From positions 400,652-464,651 of the forward strand of contig NZ_JACHGT010000006.1 in NCBI RefSeq assembly GCF_014202425.1: DNA of 64,000 nt, in the 5' to 3' direction. The translations under genes were made by a program, and so were the position numbers. The DNA is from Phytomonospora endophytica (GTDB lineage Bacteria; Actinomycetota; Actinomycetes; Mycobacteriales; Micromonosporaceae). This document shows, piece by piece, positions 37,121 to 45,121 of this stretch (position 1 is the stretch's first letter; each line of letters opens with the position of its first letter). Below the pieces are notes generated by a model, which worked only from the letters and a program-made list of their open reading frames with translations, did not search any database and had not been told where the DNA came from.

Positions 37121-37966
37121 CTAGGCGCAGGCCCCGTGGCCCTCGAACGGCGACTCGCCCAGGTCCCAGTCGCCGGGCATCCGCTCGTCCATCGCCCGGT
37201 ACCAGACGAACGCCAGCTTCGCGTAGCCGCACGCGCTGGGATGGACGCCGTCGGGTGACATGTCCCCGGCCTCCTCGCCGACGACGTGCTGCGGCACGAG
37301 GTGCACGCGCCCCGGGTGGGCGGCCTCGGCCGCGTCGACGACGCCCGGAACCTCGGCGTTGTAGGCGTCGACGTAGGCGCCCCGGACGTCGTGTCGCCGC
37401 GGGATCGTCGCGACGAAAAGGCGCCCGTCGGCGGGCAGCCTCGCCATGATCTCGCCGACCAGGTCGGCGAGCCGACCGGGCGCGTGTTCGCGGTCGCACG
37501 CGTCGCACAGGTCGTTGGTGCCGACCATGAGCAGCACGATCTTCGGTTGAGCCTCGTCGATCCAGCCGTCGATGAACGCCGACAGCTGGTGCACGCGGAA
37601 CCCGGAGTGCCCCTCGTGGTCGGGGTCGTCCATCGTGCCCCGGCCCTTGGAGCACTTGAAGCGGTCCCACGTGTCCCTCGGGCAGCTCCCGACGAAGTCG
37701 GGCTTGATCCCGGCGTCGTCGCGCAGTCGCAGCCACAGGTCCTCGCGGTAGCCGTCGTAGGCGACGAACCTGGGCATGCCGCCCGTCGCCTGGATCCCGA
37801 GGGTCATCGAGTCGCCGAGCGGCATGATCGGCGTGAACGCCTGCTCGGCGGACGGTGGAGGAGGCGACGGCGACGGCGGTGACTCGGTGCCGTGCGCGAC
37901 CGCGCCGACGACGACGCCGAGCACGATCACCGCGGCCAGTCCGATCTTCAGCGTCTTCGTGGGCAC
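37121..37966 (-). CDS. Secreted GDSL/SGNH-family hydrolase
   Basis: A 281-residue exported esterase-type protein with an N-terminal hydrophobic segment (about 7-25), a Pro/Ser linker and then an SGNH domain. Block I is MPLGDSMTLG (Ser about 53), block III is VGTNDLCDAC and block V is SPDGVHPSACGY (Asp and His). It likely hydrolyses ester or acetyl groups outside the membrane; no substrate is implied. GTG 37966 has a GGGGGAAGC just upstream. Confidence 0.85.
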   Translation of the reverse strand: MPTKTLKIGLAAVIVLGVVVGAVAHGTESPPSPSPPPPSAEQAFTPIMPLGDSMTLGIQATGGMPRFVAYDGYREDLWLRLRDDAGIKPDFVGSCPRDTWDRFKCSKGRGTMDDPDHEGHSGFRVHQLSAFIDGWIDEAQPKIVLLMVGTNDLCDACDREHAPGRLADLVGEIMARLPADGRLFVATIPRRHDVRGAYVDAYNAEVPGVVDAAEAAHPGRVHLVPQHVVGEEAGDMSPDGVHPSACGYAKLAFVWYRAMDERMPGDWDLGESPFEGHGACA

Positions 37967-38020
37967 GCTTCCCCCATACCCGGATGTAAAGAGGACACCG
38001 CGTCCGTCCGGGGGCGCCGC

Positions 38021-38548
38021 TCAGTAGCGCAGTTCATGCCCGAGCAGATCCAGCGTCGGCCCGTCCGGCGGCTCCTCCTTGGGCGTTCCCAGCGGCAGGG
38101 TCAGCGTGAGCCGCGACAGCGTCGTGTACCCGGCCGACGTCAGCGCCGCCAGTGCCGGAAGGTCGCGCGTCTCGGGCGCCACCGACAGGTGCGTCAGCCC
38201 GCGTTTGCGGGCCTCACTGGCGACGCGGCCGAGCAGCGCCTTGCCGATCCCGCCGTTGCGGTGGGCGGAGGCGACGATGACCGGCTCGACGGCGCCCGCG
38301 CGCCCGTCCAGGATCAGGCCGATGAGCCCGACGACCCCCGCCTCGGCGTCGTCGGCGACCCACATGCCGGTCAGGTCGAGCCTGGTCAGGTACCCCTCGA
38401 AGGCCGCCCCCGGATCATGTCCCCCGTACTTCGGGTCGGCGTAGAGCTCCCGGTGCACCTCGACGAGTTCCGCCCACAGGGAGCGGCACGCCAGATGGTC
38501 GCTCGGCCGGTATCCACGGATGACCGCCTGTGCCTGGGTGTCCACCAT
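38021..38548 (-). CDS. GNAT-family N-acetyltransferase
   Basis: A 175-residue acetyl-CoA-dependent acyltransferase. The GNAT core is visible in GVVGLIGLILDGRAGAVEPV (motif A strand) followed by HRNGGIGKALL (acetyl-CoA pyrophosphate loop, about 97-107) and a C-terminal GYTTLSRLTLTL. Substrate unknown. The start ATG 38548 lies 6 nt behind a TAGACA box, suggesting leaderless expression, and is divergent from the fructosamine kinase gene. Confidence 0.85.
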   Translation of the reverse strand: MVDTQAQAVIRGYRPSDHLACRSLWAELVEVHRELYADPKYGGHDPGAAFEGYLTRLDLTGMWVADDAEAGVVGLIGLILDGRAGAVEPVIVASAHRNGGIGKALLGRVASEARKRGLTHLSVAPETRDLPALAALTSAGYTTLSRLTLTLPLGTPKEEPPDGPTLDLLGHELRY

Positions 38549-38619
38549 GTCTCATGTCTACTCTCATTTGGGGCACTGTGGGGCCTTACCTACCCGGCGG
38601 CGGCGCTACGCTCCCTTCC
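38549..38619. promoter_or_regulatory. Divergent leaderless promoter pair
   Basis: On the minus strand TAGACA (38560-38555) lies 6 nt ahead of ATG 38548. On the plus strand TACGCT (38607-38612) lies 7 nt ahead of GTG 38620. Neither gene has a Shine-Dalgarno sequence. Confidence 0.5.
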
Positions 38620-39489
38620 GTGGACCTCGCCTACCTGCGCGCACACCCCCACCGGGTGCCCATGCTCATCGAACATCAGCGAATTCGCTGCACGCCCGTC
38701 CCGGGCGGCTCGGTCGGCGTCGCGCAACGCCTCACCCTCGACGACGGCGGCGACGTCTTCGCCAAGTTCGTCGAGGACGGCCCGGCGGGCCTGCTGCATT
38801 CGGAGGCCGCGGGTCTGCGCTGGCTCGCCGAGGCCGGCGGGCCGCCGGTCCCGGAGGTCGTCTCGGTCGCCGACGAGGTCCTGGTCCTCGACTGGGTCCC
38901 CGCCGGCGAGGCCACCGCGCACGCCGCCGAGGAGTTCGGTGCCGCGCTCGCGCGCATGCACCGGGCGGGAGCCGAAGGCTTCGGGGCACCCTGGCGGGGC
39001 TTCATCGGCCGCCTCGGCCAGGACAACGGACCCGGCGAGGACTGGCCCTCGTGGTTCGCCGAACGCCGGCTTCTCCCGTACCTCAAGGAATCCCGCGACA
39101 CCGGCGCACTGTCCACTGAGGACGTCGTCGCCGTCGAGGCGGTGCTCGGCCGCGTCGCCGAACTCGCCGGTCCCGCCGAAGCGCCCGCCCGGCTGCACGG
39201 CGACCTGTGGCCCGGCAACGTGCACTGGGCCGCCGACGGACGCGCCTGGCTCATCGACCCCGCCGCCCACGGCGGGCACCGCGAGACCGACCTCGCCCAG
39301 CTCGGACTCTGGGGCGGCGCACCGCATCTCGACCGCATACTCGCCGCCTACGACGAGGTCCACCCACTCGCCGGCGGCTGGCGCGAACGCCGGCCGCTGC
39401 ATCGCCTTCACCTGCTGCTGGTCCACACCGCGCTGTTCGGCGCGACGTTCCGTGACGAGGTCGTGTCGGCGGTCGCCGAGCTGCGCTGA
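38620..39489 (+). CDS. Fructosamine kinase family protein
   Basis: A 289-residue kinase of the FN3K family, which phosphorylates ketoamines (ribulosamines or fructosamines) so that glycated protein amines are released. The catalytic region shows LHGDLWPGNVHW (about 191-202) and IDPAAHGGHRETDL, typical of this aminoglycoside-kinase-like fold. GTG 38620 aligns with family N-termini and follows a leaderless -10 box. Divergent from the GNAT gene. Confidence 0.88.
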   Translation: MDLAYLRAHPHRVPMLIEHQRIRCTPVPGGSVGVAQRLTLDDGGDVFAKFVEDGPAGLLHSEAAGLRWLAEAGGPPVPEVVSVADEVLVLDWVPAGEATAHAAEEFGAALARMHRAGAEGFGAPWRGFIGRLGQDNGPGEDWPSWFAERRLLPYLKESRDTGALSTEDVVAVEAVLGRVAELAGPAEAPARLHGDLWPGNVHWAADGRAWLIDPAAHGGHRETDLAQLGLWGGAPHLDRILAAYDEVHPLAGGWRERRPLHRLHLLLVHTALFGATFRDEVVSAVAELR

Positions 39490-39584
39490 GAGTGTTAACC
39501 GCGCGTTGACACGCGGCCATTGTGGAGTGATCACGTCCTCTGCCAGACTTGCGGGCCGTTGATCCCCTCAATGCCTGGAGCATC

Positions 39585-41378
39585 ATGCGAAAGACAGCAT
39601 CGGCGGCCGTATCCGCACTGGTGGCACTGGCCCTCGTCACCGTGCCGGGCGCGCCCGCGCAGGCCGCCGCGGCGACCGTCGCGGTCGACTTCACGAAGGC
39701 CGTCGCGCGGCTCGACGCCGCCGACTACGGCCTCGACATCACCGGGTACGGCAGCAAGAACTACATCACCAACAACGCCACCCATCAAGGGCACGTGCGG
39801 CGGCAGGGCTTCGGCGTCATGCGCATGGAGTTGATGTGGGAGAACGGCCGGCTCGTGTGCGGTGGGGACGGCTGCGAGCGCACCGACTACGACGGTGACG
39901 ACTGGGTCGCGGCGATCCGGGACCTCGGTGCCGAACCGATGCTCATCCTCCCGTTGAGCGGGACCCGCACGGCCGCGGCCGATCTCGCCGACGCGCTGTC
40001 GATCTACGACCACTTCGCCGCGACCGGGGCTCCGGTGCGCAAGTTCATCGTCGGCAACGAGACCGACAACGGCGGCAACCCCGACAAGGTCGACGCCGCC
40101 GAGTACGTCGCCCGCTTCAACGCGATCTACGACGCGCTGCACGCCCGTGACGACGCCGTCGAGGTCGGCGGGCCGGGCCTGGCCTCGTACGGGACGGAAT
40201 CGTGGGAGTACCCGTACATGGAGGCCTTCCTCCAGGGCTCGGGGTCGCGCACCGACTTCGTCGACTACCACGACTACGGCGCCGGTTACACGCCCGCGAC
40301 GCCCGAGCAACTCGTCGGACCGGTCATCACGAAGATGGGCACCGACATCGCCGACCTCAAGGCGCGCATCGCCCGCCTCGTCCCCTCGCGGCCCGGCGGC
40401 ATTCCCATCCAGATCGGCGAATGGAACATGGACTACGTCGACGCCGAGGACCGCATGGTCACGCACCTGGCGACGGTGTGGGGCGCCGCGGCGATGGGCA
40501 CGATCCTGGAAAACGGCGCCTCCTCGCTGATCTACGGCGACAAGAACGGCAACGCCCGCGACAACACCGGTCTCGGGATCACCAGCACCGAAGGGGAAGG
40601 CACCATCCCCGTCAACGCGCCCACGCCGGTCTACCACGGCATGGGCATGTTCACCGGTGAGGGACTGTTCCGTCAGTTCGGGTCCACGGTGGTCGAGACG
40701 ACGTCCAGTGACCCGCTGCTGCACGCCTTCGCCTCCACCGGATCCAAGAACATCGTCCTGGTCAACGGCGGGACGGCCGCCACGACGACGAGCCTCTCGC
40801 TCACCGGCTACACCGCCGGTTCGGCCGCGATCTGGCAGTCCACAGGGGACAGTCAGGCGACGTGGACCCCGCACCGGACCGGGACCCTGGCCGTCAGCGG
40901 CGGAACCGCCTCGATCACCCTCCCCGCCCGCTCGGTGACCACGCTCGTGCTCGCCGACCAGGGCCTCAAAGCCGAGTACTTCCCCAACACGGCCCTCTCC
41001 GGCGCGCCCGCCCTGACTCGTGTCGACGAGACCGTCGACTTCGACTGGGGGCAGGGCACACCCGGCGCCCCGATCGCCGTCGACGACTTCTCCGTGCGCT
41101 GGACGGGACAGGTCGACGCCCCCACCGCCGACACCTACTCCTTCATCACCACAACGGATGACGGCGTGCGGCTGTGGGTCGACGGGCAACTCCTCGTCGA
41201 CGCCTGGACCGACCACTCCAAACGCGACGACGTCGGCACGATCGCGCTCACCGCCGGGGGGCACACGATCCGGATGGAGTTCTACGAGAAGGGCTACGAC
41301 GCCATCGCCCAGCTCGCCTGGTCGACGCCGAACATGGCGCGCCAGGCGATCCCGGCCGGGAGGCTGAACCCGGCCTGA
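39585..41378 (+). CDS. Secreted glycosidase-like protein with PA14 domain
   Basis: A 597-residue exported protein: signal peptide (about 1-28), a (beta/alpha)8 glycoside-hydrolase-like domain, a beta-sandwich linker (about 370-455) and a C-terminal PA14 carbohydrate-binding domain (about 460-590, DDGVRLWVDGQLLVDAW). The acid/base and nucleophile candidates are in KFIVGNETDNGG and IQIGEWNMDY, as in clan GH-A families such as GH39. It probably degrades an extracellular polysaccharide. CTGGAG precedes ATG 39585. Confidence 0.8.
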   Translation: MRKTASAAVSALVALALVTVPGAPAQAAAATVAVDFTKAVARLDAADYGLDITGYGSKNYITNNATHQGHVRRQGFGVMRMELMWENGRLVCGGDGCERTDYDGDDWVAAIRDLGAEPMLILPLSGTRTAAADLADALSIYDHFAATGAPVRKFIVGNETDNGGNPDKVDAAEYVARFNAIYDALHARDDAVEVGGPGLASYGTESWEYPYMEAFLQGSGSRTDFVDYHDYGAGYTPATPEQLVGPVITKMGTDIADLKARIARLVPSRPGGIPIQIGEWNMDYVDAEDRMVTHLATVWGAAAMGTILENGASSLIYGDKNGNARDNTGLGITSTEGEGTIPVNAPTPVYHGMGMFTGEGLFRQFGSTVVETTSSDPLLHAFASTGSKNIVLVNGGTAATTTSLSLTGYTAGSAAIWQSTGDSQATWTPHRTGTLAVSGGTASITLPARSVTTLVLADQGLKAEYFPNTALSGAPALTRVDETVDFDWGQGTPGAPIAVDDFSVRWTGQVDAPTADTYSFITTTDDGVRLWVDGQLLVDAWTDHSKRDDVGTIALTAGGHTIRMEFYEKGYDAIAQLAWSTPNMARQAIPAGRLNPA

Positions 41379-41389
41379 GCGTCGAAGCG

Positions 41390-41424
41390 GAAGCGGCGGT
41401 GTCCACATCGGACATCGCCGCTTC
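41390..41424 (+). terminator. Hairpin after the glycosidase gene
   Basis: GAAGCGGCG-g-TGTCC pairs with GGACA-t-CGCCGCTTC, 14 bp with one mismatch and a 5-nt loop, 11 nt after the stop. Confidence 0.7.
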
Positions 41425-41511
41425 TTCGTGCCCGTCACGTTCCGGCCGCCCGCGGCACCTACACACCGTCGGCGCGGCAATCCCTGCCCCGCCGTGGAAA
41501 CAGGAGGTTCC

Positions 41512-41685
41512 ATGACCAGGCCACGCGGCCGAAGGCGGGAGCGGCGTGACGCCGTCCTCGCACCGTTCATCAGCGGGACCCTGGCGGCCTCCCCGGGCAT
41601 GTACACCGCCGCCGGACCCGTCGCGCTCGTGCTGCTCCCGGCGGCCGTGAGCGGGCTCGTCGCGTTCCTCATCGTCCGTCGTTAA
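41512..41685 (+). CDS. Small membrane protein (57 aa)
   Basis: The product has an Arg-rich N-terminus (TRPRGRRRERR) followed by two short hydrophobic segments and ends in IVRR. A perfect AGGAGG lies 6 nt before ATG 41512, the main support for reality. It is 88 bp upstream of the sigma factor gene and may be co-transcribed with it. No family recognised. Confidence 0.55.
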   Translation: MTRPRGRRRERRDAVLAPFISGTLAASPGMYTAAGPVALVLLPAAVSGLVAFLIVRR

Positions 41686-41773
41686 AGGGATGTGGCCTTC
41701 CGCGTCACGCTTCGCGGTCCGCCCGGACCCTAAGAGACGAAGCCGTCCATCATCTTCCGAACAGGAGAGCCCT

Positions 41774-42388
41774 GTGGTCGAAGCCGATGAGGTGTTGGCG
41801 TCCACGGACCCCGACCCTCTCATGGCCATCGCCCCTCGCGCCTCGACGACTTTCGAGGAGTTCTGGCGTGACAGTTACCTGATCCTGGTCAGGTACGCCG
41901 GTCATCTCGGCGCCATGCCGGGTGACCTGGAAGACGTCGTGCAGGAGGCGATGTGCGACGTGTTCCGCCACTGGCTGGACATCGTCGATCCGCTCGCCTA
42001 CGCCAAGACGGCACTCCGCTCGCACGTCGTGCGCCGCAACACGCGCAGACGCAAGGGCGCGGTCCCCGGACTGGACGAGATACCGGAGCCGCGCGCCGAC
42101 GAGAGCGCCCAGCCCGAACGCCTCCTCGAAGACGCCGACCCCGAACGCGTCGAACGCCTGCTCCGCCTGCTCACCCCCGAGCAGCGTGCCGTCGTGATGG
42201 GTTTCATCACCGAGCGCTCGACGGCCGAGATCGCCGCGCTGCTGGGGAAGACACCCGAAGCGGTGCGCAAGCTCCTCGAACGCGCCAGACGCCGACTGCG
42301 TCCCGCGCTAGCCGAAGAAGCCACCGGATCGACGCGGCACCCGCGCGTCCGGCCGGGTGGAAAGGAGGACCGTGACTTACCACGATGA
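41774..42388 (+). CDS. Sigma-70 family (ECF-like) sigma factor
   Basis: A 204-residue sigma factor with region 2 around 25-90 (GDLEDVVQEAMCDVFRHWLD) and region 4 around 135-185 (LLTPEQRAVVMGF, then TAEIAALLGKTPEAVRKLLERARRRL). The AGGAGAGCCCT preceding GTG 41774 decided the start over ATG 41690. The following coiled-coil gene starts inside its end (17-bp overlap), so that protein may be its regulator. No zinc-binding anti-sigma gene is seen. Confidence 0.83.
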   Translation: MVEADEVLASTDPDPLMAIAPRASTTFEEFWRDSYLILVRYAGHLGAMPGDLEDVVQEAMCDVFRHWLDIVDPLAYAKTALRSHVVRRNTRRRKGAVPGLDEIPEPRADESAQPERLLEDADPERVERLLRLLTPEQRAVVMGFITERSTAEIAALLGKTPEAVRKLLERARRRLRPALAEEATGSTRHPRVRPGGKEDRDLPR

Positions 42389-43343
42389 ACCAGCGCGGGA
42401 TCCGCACGCCGACCGTGAGCTCGACGCACTGGCGGAGGCCTTGAAGGAACGGCTCGACGCCGCCGACGCCGCCGCCGAGCGGGTCACCCCCGCCGAGGTC
42501 GAGGACCGCCTGCGACGCTTCCTCGACGCCCGCGTGGCCGAGACCGACGATCCTTTCGCCGGCTGGGTCGAGCTCGACGAACCCGACACGGTCCCCACCG
42601 GCCGGATACTCGCCGAGGGGCCCTTCGAGGCCGACGAGCGCGCCTACGCCGACGTCGCCAGGATCCAGGCCGAGGCGGAGGCCCTGCGCATGGAGGCCGC
42701 GAGGCTGCGCGATGAGGCGGCCTGGCACTGCCTGCGCAGCGAGCGGTTGCTCAACGGCGCCCTGGAGCAGGCCTCGGCCCGCATCGAGGCGGCCCGGCGG
42801 GAGGCCGAGTCGATCCTCGAAGAGGCCCGGCGGCACGCCGCCCAGATCCGGGAGGAGGCGCGCGAGGAGGTCGCGCGGCCCGAGGTGCCGCTGGTGATCG
42901 CGTGGCAGCGAGGGAGTCGCCAGGTGGTCGTGCTCGACACGTGCTTCGCCGGACACGGTGAGGGGACAGCCGTGCCCGACGGGTACACCGAGCGGCAGAA
43001 CGGTGCCGGGCGGTTCATGGCCTCCCTGGCCGCCGCGCTGGCCGGGGGCGAGCGACGAACCGGTGACCGCCGTAGCGTCCGTGCACGCGGTCCTCGCGCG
43101 GTGGAGAGCGCCGCTACCGGGGTGCACTGGGAGACCGCGTTCCTCGACCTTGAATCGAGGGTTCGCGCCCATCTGGAGGAACTGGCGGAGCTGGAACCCG
43201 TCGCCCGGCCCGCCGAACGCATGCCCATCTACCTGCGGGCGCCCGTGGAGTGGGCGGCCGGGGAGAACGGGCACGGCGCGCTCGTGCCCGCCGAGGACTG
43301 GGACGACGATCTCGTCGACACCGGCGGCCGCATCACCTGCTGA
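42372..43343 (+). CDS. Coiled-coil protein coupled to the sigma gene
   Basis: A 323-residue cytoplasmic protein. The central part (about 85-180) is a long Ala/Glu/Arg-rich coiled coil (RIQAEAEALRMEAARLRDEA and further heptads). The N-terminus is helical, and the C-terminus contains MPIYLRAPVEWAAGENGH. It has no membrane helix. AAAGGAGG lies 5 nt before GTG 42372, within the sigma gene. A partner or antagonist role for the sigma factor is inferred only from overlap. No family recognised. Confidence 0.7.
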   Translation: MTYHDEPARDPHADRELDALAEALKERLDAADAAAERVTPAEVEDRLRRFLDARVAETDDPFAGWVELDEPDTVPTGRILAEGPFEADERAYADVARIQAEAEALRMEAARLRDEAAWHCLRSERLLNGALEQASARIEAARREAESILEEARRHAAQIREEAREEVARPEVPLVIAWQRGSRQVVVLDTCFAGHGEGTAVPDGYTERQNGAGRFMASLAAALAGGERRTGDRRSVRARGPRAVESAATGVHWETAFLDLESRVRAHLEELAELEPVARPAERMPIYLRAPVEWAAGENGHGALVPAEDWDDDLVDTGGRITC

Positions 43344-43350
43344 CGAGGAC

Positions 43351-43385
43351 CCGCCCGGCCACTGGAGCGATCAGTGGCCGGGCGG
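43351..43385. terminator. Bidirectional 14-bp hairpin
   Basis: CCGCCCGGCCACTG-gagcgat-CAGTGGCCGGGCGG is a perfect 14-bp stem between the convergent coiled-coil and esterase genes (stops at 43343 and 43400). Confidence 0.85.
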
Positions 43386-43399
43386 TCGTCAGGTGCGGA

Positions 43400-44992
43400 T
43401 CAGTAGACGCGCGAACCGATCCAGTCGTCGTGGCCGTAGCCGACGGGGTTGGCGTAGTTGCGGGCCGTCAGCGCGAAGTTCGTCCGCGCGGCCGAGCACG
43501 CCGCCAGTTCCAGGACCGAGCCGGACGCGGTCCCCGCGAAGGAGACGCACAGGTCGGCCCGGCCGGCCGGGTGGATCTTCGTTCCGTCCACGGTGAATTT
43601 CTGGTTGGCACCGCCGTGGCAGTTGTACAGAATCAGGTCCGCGCCGGCCGCGATGGTGCCGCCCTTGACGTCGACGCAGCGGTCGTGCGACAGCTCGACG
43701 TGCAGCGAACCCCGCGCCGGGTCCTGCCAGAAGCCCTGGTTGCGGCCGCCGTGGCAGGCGTAGGAGGTCAATTTCGTGTTGTTGCGGGAGTCGTAGCCCT
43801 CGGCGTCGACGCACTGGCCGGTGTCGGCGCTCTTGAGATCCTTGAAGGTGAAGAAGCCGTTGTACAGGGTGCCGTGGCTCGTACTGCCCGGGTCGACGCA
43901 GGTCGCGGTGGCCCAGCCGCTGTTGAACATCTGCGTCATGCATTCGGCGAAGGCCCCGTGCCCGGCGTAGTTCGGGTGCAGCGACTGCCGGAACGCGTGC
44001 GAACTCGGCAACAGCGACGTCTCGACGTACACACCCCGCGCCCACGTCACGTCCTCGCAGACGCCGTGGCCGTCGAAAAGCCTGCTGGCGTCGAGGAAGC
44101 GGGCGCCCTTGGCCATCGCGCCGTCCCGGATCCCCTTGCCGAACAGGGGAACCGCCTTGTTGCGCGCAAAGGCCGCGTCGGCGAGGTAGAGGGTGCAGCC
44201 TCCGGAGTACCAGCCGGGGAAGTTCGGGTTGTCCTCGACGTCGGGACTGCCCGGGCTGGGGTAGTTCATGACGACGAGTTCGTAGTCGCCCGTGAGGTAT
44301 CCGGCGTCGGTCATGGTCTTGCGGACGCTGTCGATGCTCGCCTCGACGCCCTGCCGCGACACCGCGACCTTCGCCGCCCAGGTGTCGCTGTACGTCGGCC
44401 AGCACGGGCCCTGGAACAGGATCCGGCGCGTGGCGCAGTCGGTGGCGACGGTGCCGAACTCGATGCCGCCGGCGTCGTTGGCGCCGATGACGATCCACAC
44501 GAGCTTGAGGTGGGTGTTGCGGGCCTTGATGGCGAGATTGTCGCCCTGGTTGAGCTCGGTCCACTGCCGTGCGCCGGATCCGGCGATCAGGTTCGGGGTG
44601 GCGCCGCCGGAGCAGGCGACGTTGTAGCGGACGTCGGCGGGGATGCCGACGCGGTGGATCGCCTGGTCGAAGGAACGGTCGCAGAAGTTCTCGGGGTTGA
44701 GCTGGTGGGTGCCGGGCACGTAGTTGCCGACGCCTTCGCCGGAGATCTCGGAGTCGCCCATGGTGATCAGCGCGGTCTTGCGCGTCTCCAGTGGACGGAT
44801 CGCCGGGTCGCCGTAGAGCGAGGTCGCCTCGGCGGCGCGGATCGTCTCCAGGTTCGCGGGGAGGGGTGTCGGCGCGGGTCGCGCGGCGGCGGCCTGGGCC
44901 GGGGAGGCCGCCGTCAGGGCGGTGACCGCCAGCAGAGCGGCGGCTAAGACCCCGGTCAGGCGGGTCCTCTTGGGACGGTCGAATGTGGACAT
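43400..44992 (-). CDS. Secreted SGNH esterase with ricin-type lectin domain
   Basis: A 530-residue exported protein: signal peptide (about 1-35), an SGNH hydrolase of the SEST type (about 70-370; ITMGDSEISGEG with Ser, WIVIGANDAGG, and SLHPNYAGH with the catalytic His) and a C-terminal beta-trefoil ricin domain (about 390-510; repeats ending NQGFW, NQKFT and TNFALT). It probably deacetylates or hydrolyses polymer-bound esters while the lectin domain binds sugar. AAGGAGG precedes ATG 44992, and a TetR-like operator lies upstream. Confidence 0.88.
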   Translation of the reverse strand: MSTFDRPKRTRLTGVLAAALLAVTALTAASPAQAAAARPAPTPLPANLETIRAAEATSLYGDPAIRPLETRKTALITMGDSEISGEGVGNYVPGTHQLNPENFCDRSFDQAIHRVGIPADVRYNVACSGGATPNLIAGSGARQWTELNQGDNLAIKARNTHLKLVWIVIGANDAGGIEFGTVATDCATRRILFQGPCWPTYSDTWAAKVAVSRQGVEASIDSVRKTMTDAGYLTGDYELVVMNYPSPGSPDVEDNPNFPGWYSGGCTLYLADAAFARNKAVPLFGKGIRDGAMAKGARFLDASRLFDGHGVCEDVTWARGVYVETSLLPSSHAFRQSLHPNYAGHGAFAECMTQMFNSGWATATCVDPGSTSHGTLYNGFFTFKDLKSADTGQCVDAEGYDSRNNTKLTSYACHGGRNQGFWQDPARGSLHVELSHDRCVDVKGGTIAAGADLILYNCHGGANQKFTVDGTKIHPAGRADLCVSFAGTASGSVLELAACSAARTNFALTARNYANPVGYGHDDWIGSRVY

Positions 44993-45009
44993 CGCTGGCC
45001 TCCTTACGA

Positions 45010-45043
45010 GTCGGTAGGGCGAGGTTATCGTTACCGACCGGTA
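45010..45043 (-). promoter_or_regulatory. TetR-type operator-like dyads ahead of esterase gene
   Basis: TACCGACCGGTA (45032-45043) is a perfect dyad, and GTCGGTA (45010-45016) is inverted relative to TACCGAC (45032-45038). On the minus strand a TAACCT -10-like box lies between them, upstream of the esterase gene. This resembles TetR-family binding sites, but no TetR gene is in the window. Confidence 0.45.
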
Positions 45044-45084
45044 GTGCGGAAGCCCCAGAGCGGAGAACTGTCACCGCACGTGAC

Positions 45085-45110
45085 GGCGCGACGCCCGAGG
45101 GCGCCGCGCC
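45085..45110 (-). terminator. Hairpin after the LPXTG gene
   Basis: GGCGCG-a-CGCC-cgag-GGCG-c-CGCGCC: a 10-bp stem with one mismatch, starting 11 nt beyond the stop of the minus-strand LPXTG gene. Confidence 0.6.
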
Positions 45111-45121
45111 GGTAGGTGTGG

